64,000 nt of DNA from Thalassospira marina (lineage in GTDB: Bacteria > Pseudomonadota > Alphaproteobacteria > Rhodospirillales > Thalassospiraceae). The stretch is taken from assembly GCF_002844375.1 (NCBI RefSeq), contig NZ_CP024200.1, positions 844,045 through 908,044 on the forward strand. Reading direction: 5' to 3'. Under the pieces are notes generated by a model. The model did not search any database and had not been told where the DNA came from. It saw nothing but the letters and a program-made list of their open reading frames with translations. This document shows positions 34,483 through 42,542 of the stretch, one piece after another. Both the position numbers and the translations under genes were made by a program. Numbering within the stretch: position 1 is the first letter of the stretch; each line of letters begins with the position of its first letter.

Positions 34483-35250
34483 TCAGGCTTGCGCATTCAA
34501 CGCGGCGCAGCAGCGCGTTAAAATGTCGAGATATCCCGTCACATCCCAGGCGGACCGGCCAATGAACAGGCCATCGATATGCGGGCAGGTCACCAGCTCC
34601 GCACAGTTGCCCAGGTTAACCGACCCGCCATAAAGGCAGGGCACGCGCCGACCAAGAACCTCCTGTGCGACGGCAATGATTTCAGCCTGCCGAGCATCGG
34701 CATAATCCGCCGTGGCGGGAATACCGTTTTCGCCAATCGCCCATACCGGTTCGTATGCCAGCCAGATTTCAGCCTGCTTTTGCGGATCGCTTAATTTTGC
34801 AAGGGCACCGCGCACCTGGTGTGCCAATATCTCGGCGGCCCGGCCTTGTTCGTGGTCCTGCAGGGTTTCACCAATGCAAATCAGCGGGATCAACCCGTGG
34901 CGGACGGCGGCTTCGGTTTTCAAACCAACGGCTTCGTCTGTTTCGCCAAAATGTTCACGCCGTTCCGAATGGCCAAGTTCAACAATATCAAGACCACAAT
35001 CCACCAGCATCGGCGCGGAAATTTCGCCGGTCCATGCGCCCTGGTCCGCCCAGTGCATATTCTGTGCACCGACCAGAACCGGGCTATCGCTCAGGGCATC
35101 CTTGACCTGCCGTGCCGCGGTAAAGGGCGGAATCACAAAACTTTGAATGCGCTCAGACAGGTCTGCCTTCGCAATCCCTTCGGCCCAGGCAAGCGCCTCG
35201 GCCAATGTCTTGTTCATTTTCCAACTGGTGCCGATCAGAACTTCAGGCAT
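34483..35250 (-). CDS. tpiA: TIM-family isomerase (TpiA paralogue, possible erythrulose-phosphate isomerase)
   Basis: 255 residues, ATG 35250 with AAGGAC. Catalytic residues are all present: Lys in GTSWKMNK (about 12), His in ELGHSERREHFG (about 94) and Glu in LAYEPVWAIG (about 168). LYGGSVNLGN and LFIGRSAWD bind phosphate. It diverges from the sugar ABC/dha-kinase operon. In a housekeeping role it would convert dihydroxyacetone phosphate to glyceraldehyde 3-phosphate. In L-erythrulose pathways a TIM homologue isomerises L-erythrulose 1-phosphate; the association here makes that equally possible. Confidence 0.85.
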   Translation of the reverse strand: MPEVLIGTSWKMNKTLAEALAWAEGIAKADLSERIQSFVIPPFTAARQVKDALSDSPVLVGAQNMHWADQGAWTGEISAPMLVDCGLDIVELGHSERREHFGETDEAVGLKTEAAVRHGLIPLICIGETLQDHEQGRAAEILAHQVRGALAKLSDPQKQAEIWLAYEPVWAIGENGIPATADYADARQAEIIAVAQEVLGRRVPCLYGGSVNLGNCAELVTCPHIDGLFIGRSAWDVTGYLDILTRCCAALNAQA

Positions 35251-35368
35251 CAAAATGTCCTTCGCAACCGTTTGACCACAACCTGAAACAGCAACTCCAG
35301 CTTCAGAAGCTCGTCACTTATAATCGTAACATATTGAGAAAAAATATAAAAAATACGTCATTTTATTT

Positions 35369-35445
35369 TTGACACCTTTACCTTGACAAAAGTCAGTCAT
35401 TCTGTGAATTTTCATTTGTCAGACACATACTAACAAATGTCAGAC
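35369..35445 (+). promoter_or_regulatory. Promoter/operator region of the sugar ABC-dha operon
   Basis: Two TTGACA boxes (35369-35374, 35383-35388) precede a pair of TGTCAGAC direct repeats (35417-35424 and 35438-35445) spaced exactly 21 nt, and the inverted pair CATTTGT / ACAAATG (35413-35419, 35433-35439). These are the best candidates for binding by the SorC-DhaK regulator encoded at the end of the operon, but the assignment is inference. Confidence 0.5.
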
Positions 35446-35488
35446 CAAATGAGACTCATAAAAAGAAGAGTCGAGATGGGAGGAAAAT

Positions 35489-36970
35489 ATGAGTCAACCT
35501 TTGCTCGAAGCCGAAGGCTTCCAAAAAGCGTTTAATGGCGTCCCTGCGCTTAAAGACGGGCGGTTTTGCTTGAAAGCCGGATCAGTTCACGCACTTTGCG
35601 GCGGCAACGGAGCTGGAAAATCCACCTTTCTTAAAATTCTAATGGGGATCTACCGCCGGGATGCAGGCGTACTTAAACGCAATGGCAAAGAGGTCGTATT
35701 TGATGACCCTGCGGTTGCGCTCGCAAATGGCATATCAATTATCGAACAGGAGCTTAGCCCCGTTCCCTCGATGTCAGTTGCGGAGAACATTTACCTGGGG
35801 CGTGAACCTACCGGCATTCTTGGACTGATTGATTTTAAGGCAATGAATGCCAAGGCACAGAGTTTGCTGGATGGCTTCAACTTCGGAATCCGTGCCGACA
35901 CTCTGATGATGGATTTGACCGTAGCACAAATCCAGCTTGTCGAAATCGCCAAGGCCCTGAGCTACAATGCCGAAGTCATCATCATGGATGAACCGACCTC
36001 GGCGTTGGGCGAAGCAGAAGCAGATCAGCTTTTTGCCGCTATCGAGACACTTAAATCTCACAACAAAGGTGTGATTTATGTAAGCCATCGCTTATCCGAG
36101 ATTTTTACGATTTGCGATAGTTATACAGTCCTTAGAGACGGATCGTTTATCGAAGCTGGCGCGCTAGAGGCTATTGATAAGGAACGGCTGATCAATCTTA
36201 TCGTCGGTCGCCCCCTGGCCGAAGAATTCGTCAAGGAAAATCACCCCCAGGATCACGAGGTATTACGCGTTGAAGAACTTCGGGCTGACCGAGATGTACG
36301 CGACGTAAACTTCTTCCTGCGCAAGGGTGAAATTCTTGCGTTATACGGACTTATGGGTTCGGGACGTTCTGAAATTTTTGATCGCCTTTTTGGTTTATCG
36401 AAAGAAACTGCCGGGCACATCCTGCTTGACGGAAAACCAGCAACTATCATCGATCCCAAAGGCGCAATCCAGTCGGGTCTGGCATATGTAACCGAGGACC
36501 GCAAGGGATCCGGCCTCGTGTTAACCGGTGACGTACGGGAAAACCTGTGCCTGGCGACGCTCGATAAAATGTCCCCTGGCGGCATGATGAATATCCGGGC
36601 CGAAAGCCAGGCGGCAGACGGTATGATTGACATGCTGAAGATCAAAACCGCATCGGACAGACTGGGCGTATCGAACCTTTCAGGCGGCAACCAGCAAAAG
36701 GTGGTGCTTGGTAAATGGTTTCTGACGGCCCCCACAATCCTATTACTTGATGAGCCAACCCGCGGCGTCGATGTCGGCGCAAAACGCGAAATTTATCGGG
36801 TCATGTCTGATTTCGCCCGGCAAGGCGGCAGCATCATCATGATTTCATCGGAAACAGACGAGGTTTTGGGGATGGCCGACCGGGTTATCGTCATGCGCGA
36901 TGGCCGCGTCGCAGGCGAGGTTAATCGGACAGAAATGTCGGCTGAAAAATTATTGCATCTGGCTGCGTAG
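35489..36970 (+). CDS. Ribose-type ABC transporter ATP-binding protein (duplicated ATPase)
   Basis: 493 residues with two nucleotide-binding halves. First half: Walker A GGNGAGKSTFLKILMG (about 37) and Walker B VIIMDEPTSALG. Second half: GLMGSGRSEIFDRLFG, LSGGNQQKVVLGKWFL and LLLDEPTRGVDVGAKREIY, as in RbsA/XylG; the Arg-type P-loop of the second half is normal for this family. GGGAGGA precedes the ATG. Energises import by the permease and binding protein that follow. Confidence 0.93.
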   Translation: MSQPLLEAEGFQKAFNGVPALKDGRFCLKAGSVHALCGGNGAGKSTFLKILMGIYRRDAGVLKRNGKEVVFDDPAVALANGISIIEQELSPVPSMSVAENIYLGREPTGILGLIDFKAMNAKAQSLLDGFNFGIRADTLMMDLTVAQIQLVEIAKALSYNAEVIIMDEPTSALGEAEADQLFAAIETLKSHNKGVIYVSHRLSEIFTICDSYTVLRDGSFIEAGALEAIDKERLINLIVGRPLAEEFVKENHPQDHEVLRVEELRADRDVRDVNFFLRKGEILALYGLMGSGRSEIFDRLFGLSKETAGHILLDGKPATIIDPKGAIQSGLAYVTEDRKGSGLVLTGDVRENLCLATLDKMSPGGMMNIRAESQAADGMIDMLKIKTASDRLGVSNLSGGNQQKVVLGKWFLTAPTILLLDEPTRGVDVGAKREIYRVMSDFARQGGSIIMISSETDEVLGMADRVIVMRDGRVAGEVNRTEMSAEKLLHLAA

Positions 36971-37037
36971 GTGCTCCAAGCACCCGTTAAGGCATTGAAA
37001 ATGCCAACAGTCCTGATGCACAAATGGGAGGAATATC

Positions 37038-38057
37038 TTGGAACGGCAAATCAAGGGCAACGCACCCGCAGGTGCGGCGCAAAAATACACCCTATCGGAT
37101 CGCCTCGGATCACAGGCCCAGCGATATGGTATTCTGATTGCGCTTGTCGCGCTCTGTGTTGTTCTGTCGGTTGTCAGCGACAATTTTCTAAGTTCACGTA
37201 ATATTATCAATGTATTGCGGCAAACTTCGATTAACGGGATTCTGGCAATCGGGATGACTTTTGTCATTCTCACACGGGGCATAGACCTGTCGGTCGGCTC
37301 CGTCGTTGCGCTGACCGGTGTCGTTTCGGCAAGTTTTGCAACAACGTCTGCTTCGGGTTTTATTCCCGGCACCCCATACATGCCGTTAATTCCAGTGGTC
37401 ATTGGCGTATTGACGGGTATTGCCATGGGGGCGCTGTCGGGTCTTGCTGTTGCTCGCTATGGCGTGCCGGCATTTGTTGCAACACTCGGCATGCTCTCGG
37501 CGGCGCGTGGCCTGACACTGATTTACGCCGATGGTCGCCCAATTCCCGCCCTGACTGATGGCTACCGGTGGATGGGTACAGGTGATATCGCCAATATCCC
37601 GGTTCCCATCATTTTGTTTGCTCTGGTCTTTATCGTCTCCCATTTCGTCCTGACCCGTACCCGTTTTGGTCGGCATATCTATGCCGTTGGCGGAAACCCG
37701 CATGCGGCCAAAGTCTCGGGATTGTCTGTCAACCGCATCCGGTTTTGCGTTTACCTGATTTCAGGTGCCCTGGCAGGCATTGCCGGCATAGTTTTGGCAG
37801 CCCGTACGGGTTCTGCATTGCCGCAAGCCGGCGTTGCCTATGAACTGGATGCGATTGCTGCAGTTGTGATTGGTGGAACCAGCCTTGCCGGTGGCGTCGG
37901 GCGGGTCAGCGGTACGGTGATCGGCGCGCTTTTAATTGGCGTGATGAATAACGGCCTCGATCTGCTGGGTGTCGAATCATACTACCAGCAAGTGATCAAA
38001 GGCGGACTAATCGTCGCTGCGGTGATGCTCGACCGCTCGCGCCGAACCGAGAGCTGA
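37038..38057 (+). CDS. Ribose-type ABC transporter permease
   Basis: 339 residues from TTG 37038 after GGGAGGA. About ten helices; RGIDLSVGSVVALTGVVSA and VGGNPHAAKVSGLSVNRIRF with LAGGVGRVSGTVIGALLIGVMNNGLDLLGV are RbsC hallmarks. Two small hairpins (36970-36984, 36991-37005) lie in the gap from the ATPase gene. Confidence 0.92.
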   Translation: MERQIKGNAPAGAAQKYTLSDRLGSQAQRYGILIALVALCVVLSVVSDNFLSSRNIINVLRQTSINGILAIGMTFVILTRGIDLSVGSVVALTGVVSASFATTSASGFIPGTPYMPLIPVVIGVLTGIAMGALSGLAVARYGVPAFVATLGMLSAARGLTLIYADGRPIPALTDGYRWMGTGDIANIPVPIILFALVFIVSHFVLTRTRFGRHIYAVGGNPHAAKVSGLSVNRIRFCVYLISGALAGIAGIVLAARTGSALPQAGVAYELDAIAAVVIGGTSLAGGVGRVSGTVIGALLIGVMNNGLDLLGVESYYQQVIKGGLIVAAVMLDRSRRTES

Positions 38058-38153
38058 TTACAACGCTCTTACCTCAATGGCTTCCGACAAAAACTGTTCC
38101 AATCAGCCGGAAGTCTTATTTCCTAAAATAATGTCAATCAGGGAGGAACTAAC

Positions 38154-39152
38154 ATGACATTTCGTAAACTTTCCACAACTGTAAGTGCCCTTGTGATCGG
38201 CCTGTCGCTTGCCACTGCGGCCAGCGCAAAGGACGGGGCGATCAAAATTGGCGCTGCCGTTTACGGGCTGAATGCCGAATTCATGCAACTTTGGGCCGAT
38301 GCCGCCGAAAATCATCCGGCGGTGAAATCCGGCCTCGTCGATCTGACCGTATTTGACGGCCGCTATGACGCGCTGGTCCAGCAAGACCAGTTTGAAACCA
38401 TGATCACCCAGGGCTACGACGCCATTGTTTTTGTGCCGATTGACATCGACGCTGGTGCAACTGCCGTTGAACTTGCCCACGAGGCAGGCATCCCGGTAGT
38501 TGGGTCCAACACAATGGTAAACAGCAAGCTGCTAACGTCCTATGTTGGCTCGGATGATGTCCAGGCGGGTTACATGGAAGCCAAGTCCGTTTTGGATAAA
38601 ATGGGCTGCAAGGGCAATGTCGTCATTCTCGAGGGCCCAATTGGTCAGTCCGCCCAAATCCAGCGCGGCGAGGGCAACAAAAAAGCACTTGCCGAATGCC
38701 CCGATGTCAAAGTTCTCGAACAGCAAACCGCCAACTGGTCACGGGCAGAAGCACAAAGCCTGATGGAAAACTGGCTGACAGCACACGACAAGGAAATCAA
38801 CGGCGTAATCGGGCAGAATGATGAAATGGCGCTGGGCGCAATTGAAGCAATCAAATCTGCCGGTCTCAACGTAAGTGACTTTGCCATTGCCGGTGTTGAT
38901 GGCGTGACCGATGCGTTAAACGCGGTCAAGGAAGGCTCTATGGCGTCTATCCTGCAGGATGGCGCAGCCCAGGCACAGGGTGCGATCGATGTTGCAATCA
39001 AAGCGGTCAAGCCGGATTACGAGCCCATGTCCGAAATTTGGAAACAATACCCGCAAATGACCTGGGAAGACGGCAAAAAGACGGAATACAACGTGCCTTG
39101 GACACCGGTAACACTCGAAAATGTCGATGCGCTGCTCGCCAAGCGCAAATGA
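38154..39152 (+). CDS. Ribose-type periplasmic substrate-binding protein
   Basis: 332 residues, ATG with GGGAGGA. Signal peptide ends at ATAASAKD. Type I fold with FDGRYDALVQQDQFETMITQGYDAIVFVPID, GSNTMVNSKLL, VVILEGPIGQSAQIQRGEGN and VIGQNDEMALGAIEAIKSAG. These binding proteins take pentoses, polyols or small ketoses. Tetritol or erythrulose would suit the kinase genes downstream, but the ligand is not readable. Followed by a stem-loop. Confidence 0.92.
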   Translation: MTFRKLSTTVSALVIGLSLATAASAKDGAIKIGAAVYGLNAEFMQLWADAAENHPAVKSGLVDLTVFDGRYDALVQQDQFETMITQGYDAIVFVPIDIDAGATAVELAHEAGIPVVGSNTMVNSKLLTSYVGSDDVQAGYMEAKSVLDKMGCKGNVVILEGPIGQSAQIQRGEGNKKALAECPDVKVLEQQTANWSRAEAQSLMENWLTAHDKEINGVIGQNDEMALGAIEAIKSAGLNVSDFAIAGVDGVTDALNAVKEGSMASILQDGAAQAQGAIDVAIKAVKPDYEPMSEIWKQYPQMTWEDGKKTEYNVPWTPVTLENVDALLAKRK

Positions 39153-39166
39153 CACTGATTTGACAT

Positions 39167-39203
39167 CTGGGTGCCTGGACACATAGCGCGCCCAAGCACC
39201 CAG
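39167..39203. other. Stem-loop after the ribose-type binding-protein gene
   Basis: CTGGGTGC (39167-39174) pairs with GCACCCAG (39196-39203) across 21 nt, between the binding protein and the SDR. It has no U-tract and probably protects the upstream message. Confidence 0.45.
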
Positions 39204-39244
39204 AAAGCAACATATGTTACTCCCCCTGAACGAAAGGAGCAGTT

Positions 39245-40003
39245 ATGGCTGACCCCCTGGATTTTTCGCTAGCAGGCAAGACTGCTATTGTCACAGGTGC
39301 TGCATCCGGTATTGGCGCTGCCATCGCAGAAGCCTACGCTGCTAAAGGAGCACGCGTGGCATTGCTGGACATGAATGTCGAGGCGGCAACGGCGAAAGCC
39401 AAAGCCCTTGGAAAGGGCGCCAGAGCTTTTGAATGCAACGTTACTGAATCCGACAGCATCAATGCCGCTATCCAGGCCGTGAATGACAGCTTCGGTAACA
39501 TCGATATTCTTGTAAATTCTGCCGGAATTGTGGATTTGGCCCCGGCCGAAACACTTTCGCTGCCTGCCTGGCAACGCACACTTGATGTGAACCTTACAGG
39601 AAGTTTTCTGATCGCGCAGGCCGTTGGCAACATCATGATCAAGGCCGCCCGTGGAGGGCGCATTATCAATCTGGCCTCACAGGCAGGCTCCGTCGCGATT
39701 GATGGGCACGTCGCATATTGTGCGTCCAAATTTGCCATTATCGGCGTGACCAAGACCCTTGCACTGGAATGGGGCAAACACGGCATTACCGTAAACTCGA
39801 TCTCTCCAACTGTAGTTCTGACCGAACTCGGCCGCAAGGCTTGGGATGGCCCGAAAGGCGATGCAATGAAAGCACAAATTCCTTCCGGTCGGTTTGCCGA
39901 ACCCGAGGAAATTGCTGCCGCGGCCGTCTTTCTCGCATCAGATGCCGCAGCAATGATTAACGGTGCCGATCTGCTTGTAGATGGCGGATATACTGTAAAA
40001 TAA
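39245..40003 (+). CDS. Short-chain dehydrogenase/reductase, probable polyol dehydrogenase
   Basis: 252 residues. Cofactor loop TGAASGIGAAIAEAY, Asp after beta-2 in LLDMNVE (NAD preference), NSAGIVDLAP, catalytic Ser in LASQAGS and YCASKFAIIG (YxxxK). Its C-terminal ASDAAAMINGADLLVDGGYTVK is a normal SDR end. It probably oxidises a polyol to the ketose for the following kinase. Its stop overlaps the kinase start by one base. AAAGGAG precedes the ATG. Confidence 0.88.
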   Translation: MADPLDFSLAGKTAIVTGAASGIGAAIAEAYAAKGARVALLDMNVEAATAKAKALGKGARAFECNVTESDSINAAIQAVNDSFGNIDILVNSAGIVDLAPAETLSLPAWQRTLDVNLTGSFLIAQAVGNIMIKAARGGRIINLASQAGSVAIDGHVAYCASKFAIIGVTKTLALEWGKHGITVNSISPTVVLTELGRKAWDGPKGDAMKAQIPSGRFAEPEEIAAAAVFLASDAAAMINGADLLVDGGYTVK

Positions 40004-41787
40004 TGAACGATCAGAATGATTTGAAAGGGAATACGTTGACCATGCAGCGTTTCATCAACGATCCCGACGATATCGTCGACGAGACCGTCGCGGGCTTTGT
40101 CAAAGCCCATAGTGACCTGGTCCGCAAAGACTCCGAAAACAATCGTGTTGTGGTGTCGCGTTTTGCCCCGCAGGAAGGAAAAGTCGGCATCGTCACAGGC
40201 GGCGGTTCCGGTCACGAACCAGCCTTTGTCGGCTATGTTGGTCAAAACATGGTGGATGCCGTCGCGATCGGAGAGCTGTTTTCCTCGCCAACGGCAAAAA
40301 GTTTCGCAGATGCAATTCGTGCCGCAGATGGTGGTGCTGGTGTTGCGGTTCTGTATGGTAACTATGCTGGCGACAACATGAATGTTCGCATGGCCAGCGA
40401 GATGGTCGAACCCGACGGTATCGAAGTGGCGACCGTCGTTGCAAACGACGATGTTTGTTCGGCCCCGGCAAACGAACGCGAAAAGCGCCGGGGTGTCGCC
40501 GGTGAGATTTTCATGTGGAAAATTGCTGGCGCCAAGGCCGCCCTTGGCGGGTCGCTCACCGAAGTCAAAAGCGCTGCACAAAAGGCCATTGATGCGTGTC
40601 GTTCCGTCGGGGTCGGACTGGGTCCCTGCACCCTGCCCGCCTTGGGACACCCGAATTTCCAGATCGAAAATGGAACAATGGAAGTCGGTATTGGGCATCA
40701 CGGTGAACCTGGCACGCGGATCGAACCGCTTAAATCCGCAGATGCTGTAGCTGATGATATGCTCAAGATCGTGCTTGACGATCACAACCTGCCCGAAGGC
40801 ACCGAGGTTGCCGTTCTGGTATCGGGTCTTGGTGCCACGCCGGTAAACGAACTTTATGTCCTTTATGACCGTATTGAGGTAGGGCTGGAAAAAGCCGGGC
40901 TAAACGTTCATCGTGCTTTTGTTGGTAATTATTTTACCTCGCTTGAAATGGTAGGGGCTACCCTGACGGTGATGGCGCTGGATGATGAACTCCAGTCCCT
41001 GCTTGATATCAGTTGCGCCTCGCCCGGCTTGTCTCTATCTGGCGGCATTGCTGAGCCAATTGGCAAAATCGGCACCCGCCGGCATCGGGGAGAAGAAGCC
41101 CGCCGCAGCACCCTGTCTGTACCGCAAGCCCCCGAAGCAATAGAGCTGCAAAAACTTGCTCTGAACTCTGCATCGGGAATTGTCGAAGAACTGGCAGCTG
41201 TCATTGTCGCCAACAAGACCCATCTTTCAGATATTGACGGGCTGATTGGAGATGGCGATCACGGTATTAATATGGCCAAGGGTTTTGGTCGTGCGGCGGA
41301 TCAGATTGCCGGAAAGAACATCCCGTTGTCGGCCGCGTTCGAAAAACTATCCGATATATTAATGTCGGAAATCGGCGGATCAATGGGGCCTCTTTACGGT
41401 TTTGTCTTTCGCAACATGGCCCTGTCAATTGAAAATCGCAATGCCATTGATGCAGAAGGAATTTCTGCCATGCTTAATGCTGGCCTTCAGGGGGTACGCA
41501 CGACAGGGGGGGCAAAAATTGGCGATAAAACCCTGATCGACTGTTTTGTTCCCGCTGTCGAAGCCTTTGACGCCAGCAAAGGCCAAGGGATCCTGCCAGC
41601 TCTTTCAGCAATGTGCAAAGCCGCCGAAGCAGGGCGCAACAGCACCGTTGATATGGTAGCGAAACTCGGCCGTGCAGCCCGTTTGGGTGAACGCTCTCGC
41701 GGTGTTCCAGATGCCGGAGCAACATCGTGCTGCCTGATCCTCAATGAACTGGCCGCAGCAATCTCGCGTCGTGTAACCGCAGCCTGA
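40003..41787 (+). CDS. Fused DhaK-DhaL ATP-dependent ketose kinase
   Basis: 594 residues; ATG 40003 overlaps the SDR stop, and ATG 40042 (MQRFINDPDD) is an equally likely start. DhaK part (about 14-340): GGGSGHEPAF, GNYAGDNMNVRMA, ANDDVC and the substrate-binding His in GIGHHGEPG near 228. DhaL part (about 385-590): DIDGLIGDGDHGINMAKGF metal-binding motif and TTGGAKIGDKTLID. Family members phosphorylate dihydroxyacetone or erythrulose with ATP. Substrate unresolved; ABC plus SDR context suggests a short ketose. Followed by a terminator. Confidence 0.9.
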   Translation: MNDQNDLKGNTLTMQRFINDPDDIVDETVAGFVKAHSDLVRKDSENNRVVVSRFAPQEGKVGIVTGGGSGHEPAFVGYVGQNMVDAVAIGELFSSPTAKSFADAIRAADGGAGVAVLYGNYAGDNMNVRMASEMVEPDGIEVATVVANDDVCSAPANEREKRRGVAGEIFMWKIAGAKAALGGSLTEVKSAAQKAIDACRSVGVGLGPCTLPALGHPNFQIENGTMEVGIGHHGEPGTRIEPLKSADAVADDMLKIVLDDHNLPEGTEVAVLVSGLGATPVNELYVLYDRIEVGLEKAGLNVHRAFVGNYFTSLEMVGATLTVMALDDELQSLLDISCASPGLSLSGGIAEPIGKIGTRRHRGEEARRSTLSVPQAPEAIELQKLALNSASGIVEELAAVIVANKTHLSDIDGLIGDGDHGINMAKGFGRAADQIAGKNIPLSAAFEKLSDILMSEIGGSMGPLYGFVFRNMALSIENRNAIDAEGISAMLNAGLQGVRTTGGAKIGDKTLIDCFVPAVEAFDASKGQGILPALSAMCKAAEAGRNSTVDMVAKLGRAARLGERSRGVPDAGATSCCLILNELAAAISRRVTAA

Positions 41788-41791
41788 TGCA

Positions 41792-41831
41792 AAGGGTCCT
41801 CCCTGACGACAGGCAGGACCCTTCTTCTTTA
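41792..41831 (+). terminator. Intrinsic terminator between the two kinase gene groups
   Basis: AAGGGTCCT (41792-41800) pairs with AGGACCCTT (41815-41823), with an inner CCTG / CAGG stem and a following CTTCTTCTTT. It separates the fused kinase from the DhaL and SorC-DhaK genes, which may therefore have their own promoter at about 41840-41870. Confidence 0.75.
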
Positions 41832-41870
41832 TGACAAAGGCTTGCTCCCGATAGGACGGGCATGCGATAA

Positions 41871-42542
41871 ATGCCGACCATGCAATCATTTACACGTCAT
41901 GACCTCGCATCTTTATTTCGCAGTTTCGCTGCTCGTATGTTTGACGAGCGGGCCAGCCTTGGTGTGCTTGATGGCGAAATCGGTGACGCGGATCACGGTG
42001 TGGCAATGGCTGGCGGTTTTGAAGCCGCGGCGAAGTCTCTTGTTGAAACCGATGATGGCAGCCAAACACTGGGCGAAGGTTTTTCGCTAGCTGCAAACGC
42101 ACTATTGAATGCAGTAGGTGCAACAACAGGACCACTGTATGCCAGCGCACTTTTGCGCGCTAGCACCCTGTTTGGTGATACCAAAGAGGTTCCATTTGAA
42201 CGTTTGCCCGAAATCATCATTGCCATGTGCGAAGGCATTGAAACACGCGGGCATGCCAAACCGGGTGACAAAACCATGATCGATGCATGGTCTCCAGCCT
42301 CCCATTCTGTCCGCCTCGGGCTGGAACATGGGGCGGACACGGTTTGCATTCTGGAGCAAGCTGCCCAGAAAGCTGCAGAAGGAGCCACATCAACACGGGC
42401 AATGATGGCAGCACGTGGTCGCGCAGCACGCCTTGGCCCCCGCAGCATCGGACATCTTGACCCCGGGGCAGTGTCCGCAGCCGCATTGATTGATGCCATG
42501 GCAACATGGGCTGCGTTCGCAACATCAAAGGATGTTTCATGA
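41871..42542 (+). CDS. Stand-alone DhaL-type kinase domain protein
   Basis: 223 residues from 41871 or 220 from ATG 41880. Ribosome site is not clear. Metal-binding motif LDGEIGDADHGVAMAGGF near 35 and HAKPGDKTMIDAW near 135, and AAEGATSTRAMMAARGRAARLG, are DhaL hallmarks. It overlaps the SorC-DhaK gene by 4 nt. It has no DhaK of its own, so the DhaK domain of the following fusion protein is the obvious partner, giving a second kinase or a regulatory complex. No phosphotransferase DhaM is seen, so ATP would be the phosphate donor. Confidence 0.87.
   Translation: MPTMQSFTRHDLASLFRSFAARMFDERASLGVLDGEIGDADHGVAMAGGFEAAAKSLVETDDGSQTLGEGFSLAANALLNAVGATTGPLYASALLRASTLFGDTKEVPFERLPEIIIAMCEGIETRGHAKPGDKTMIDAWSPASHSVRLGLEHGADTVCILEQAAQKAAEGATSTRAMMAARGRAARLGPRSIGHLDPGAVSAAALIDAMATWAAFATSKDVS

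Noticed and set aside
34208..34633. A 141-codon open frame on plus over the end of the isomerase gene
   Set aside because: Overlaps the conserved isomerase 3' end antisense and lacks a ribosome site.
39334..40785. A 483-codon open frame on minus across the SDR and kinase genes
   Set aside because: It is antisense to two well-conserved enzymes in their own codon phase and shows no motif or ribosome site.
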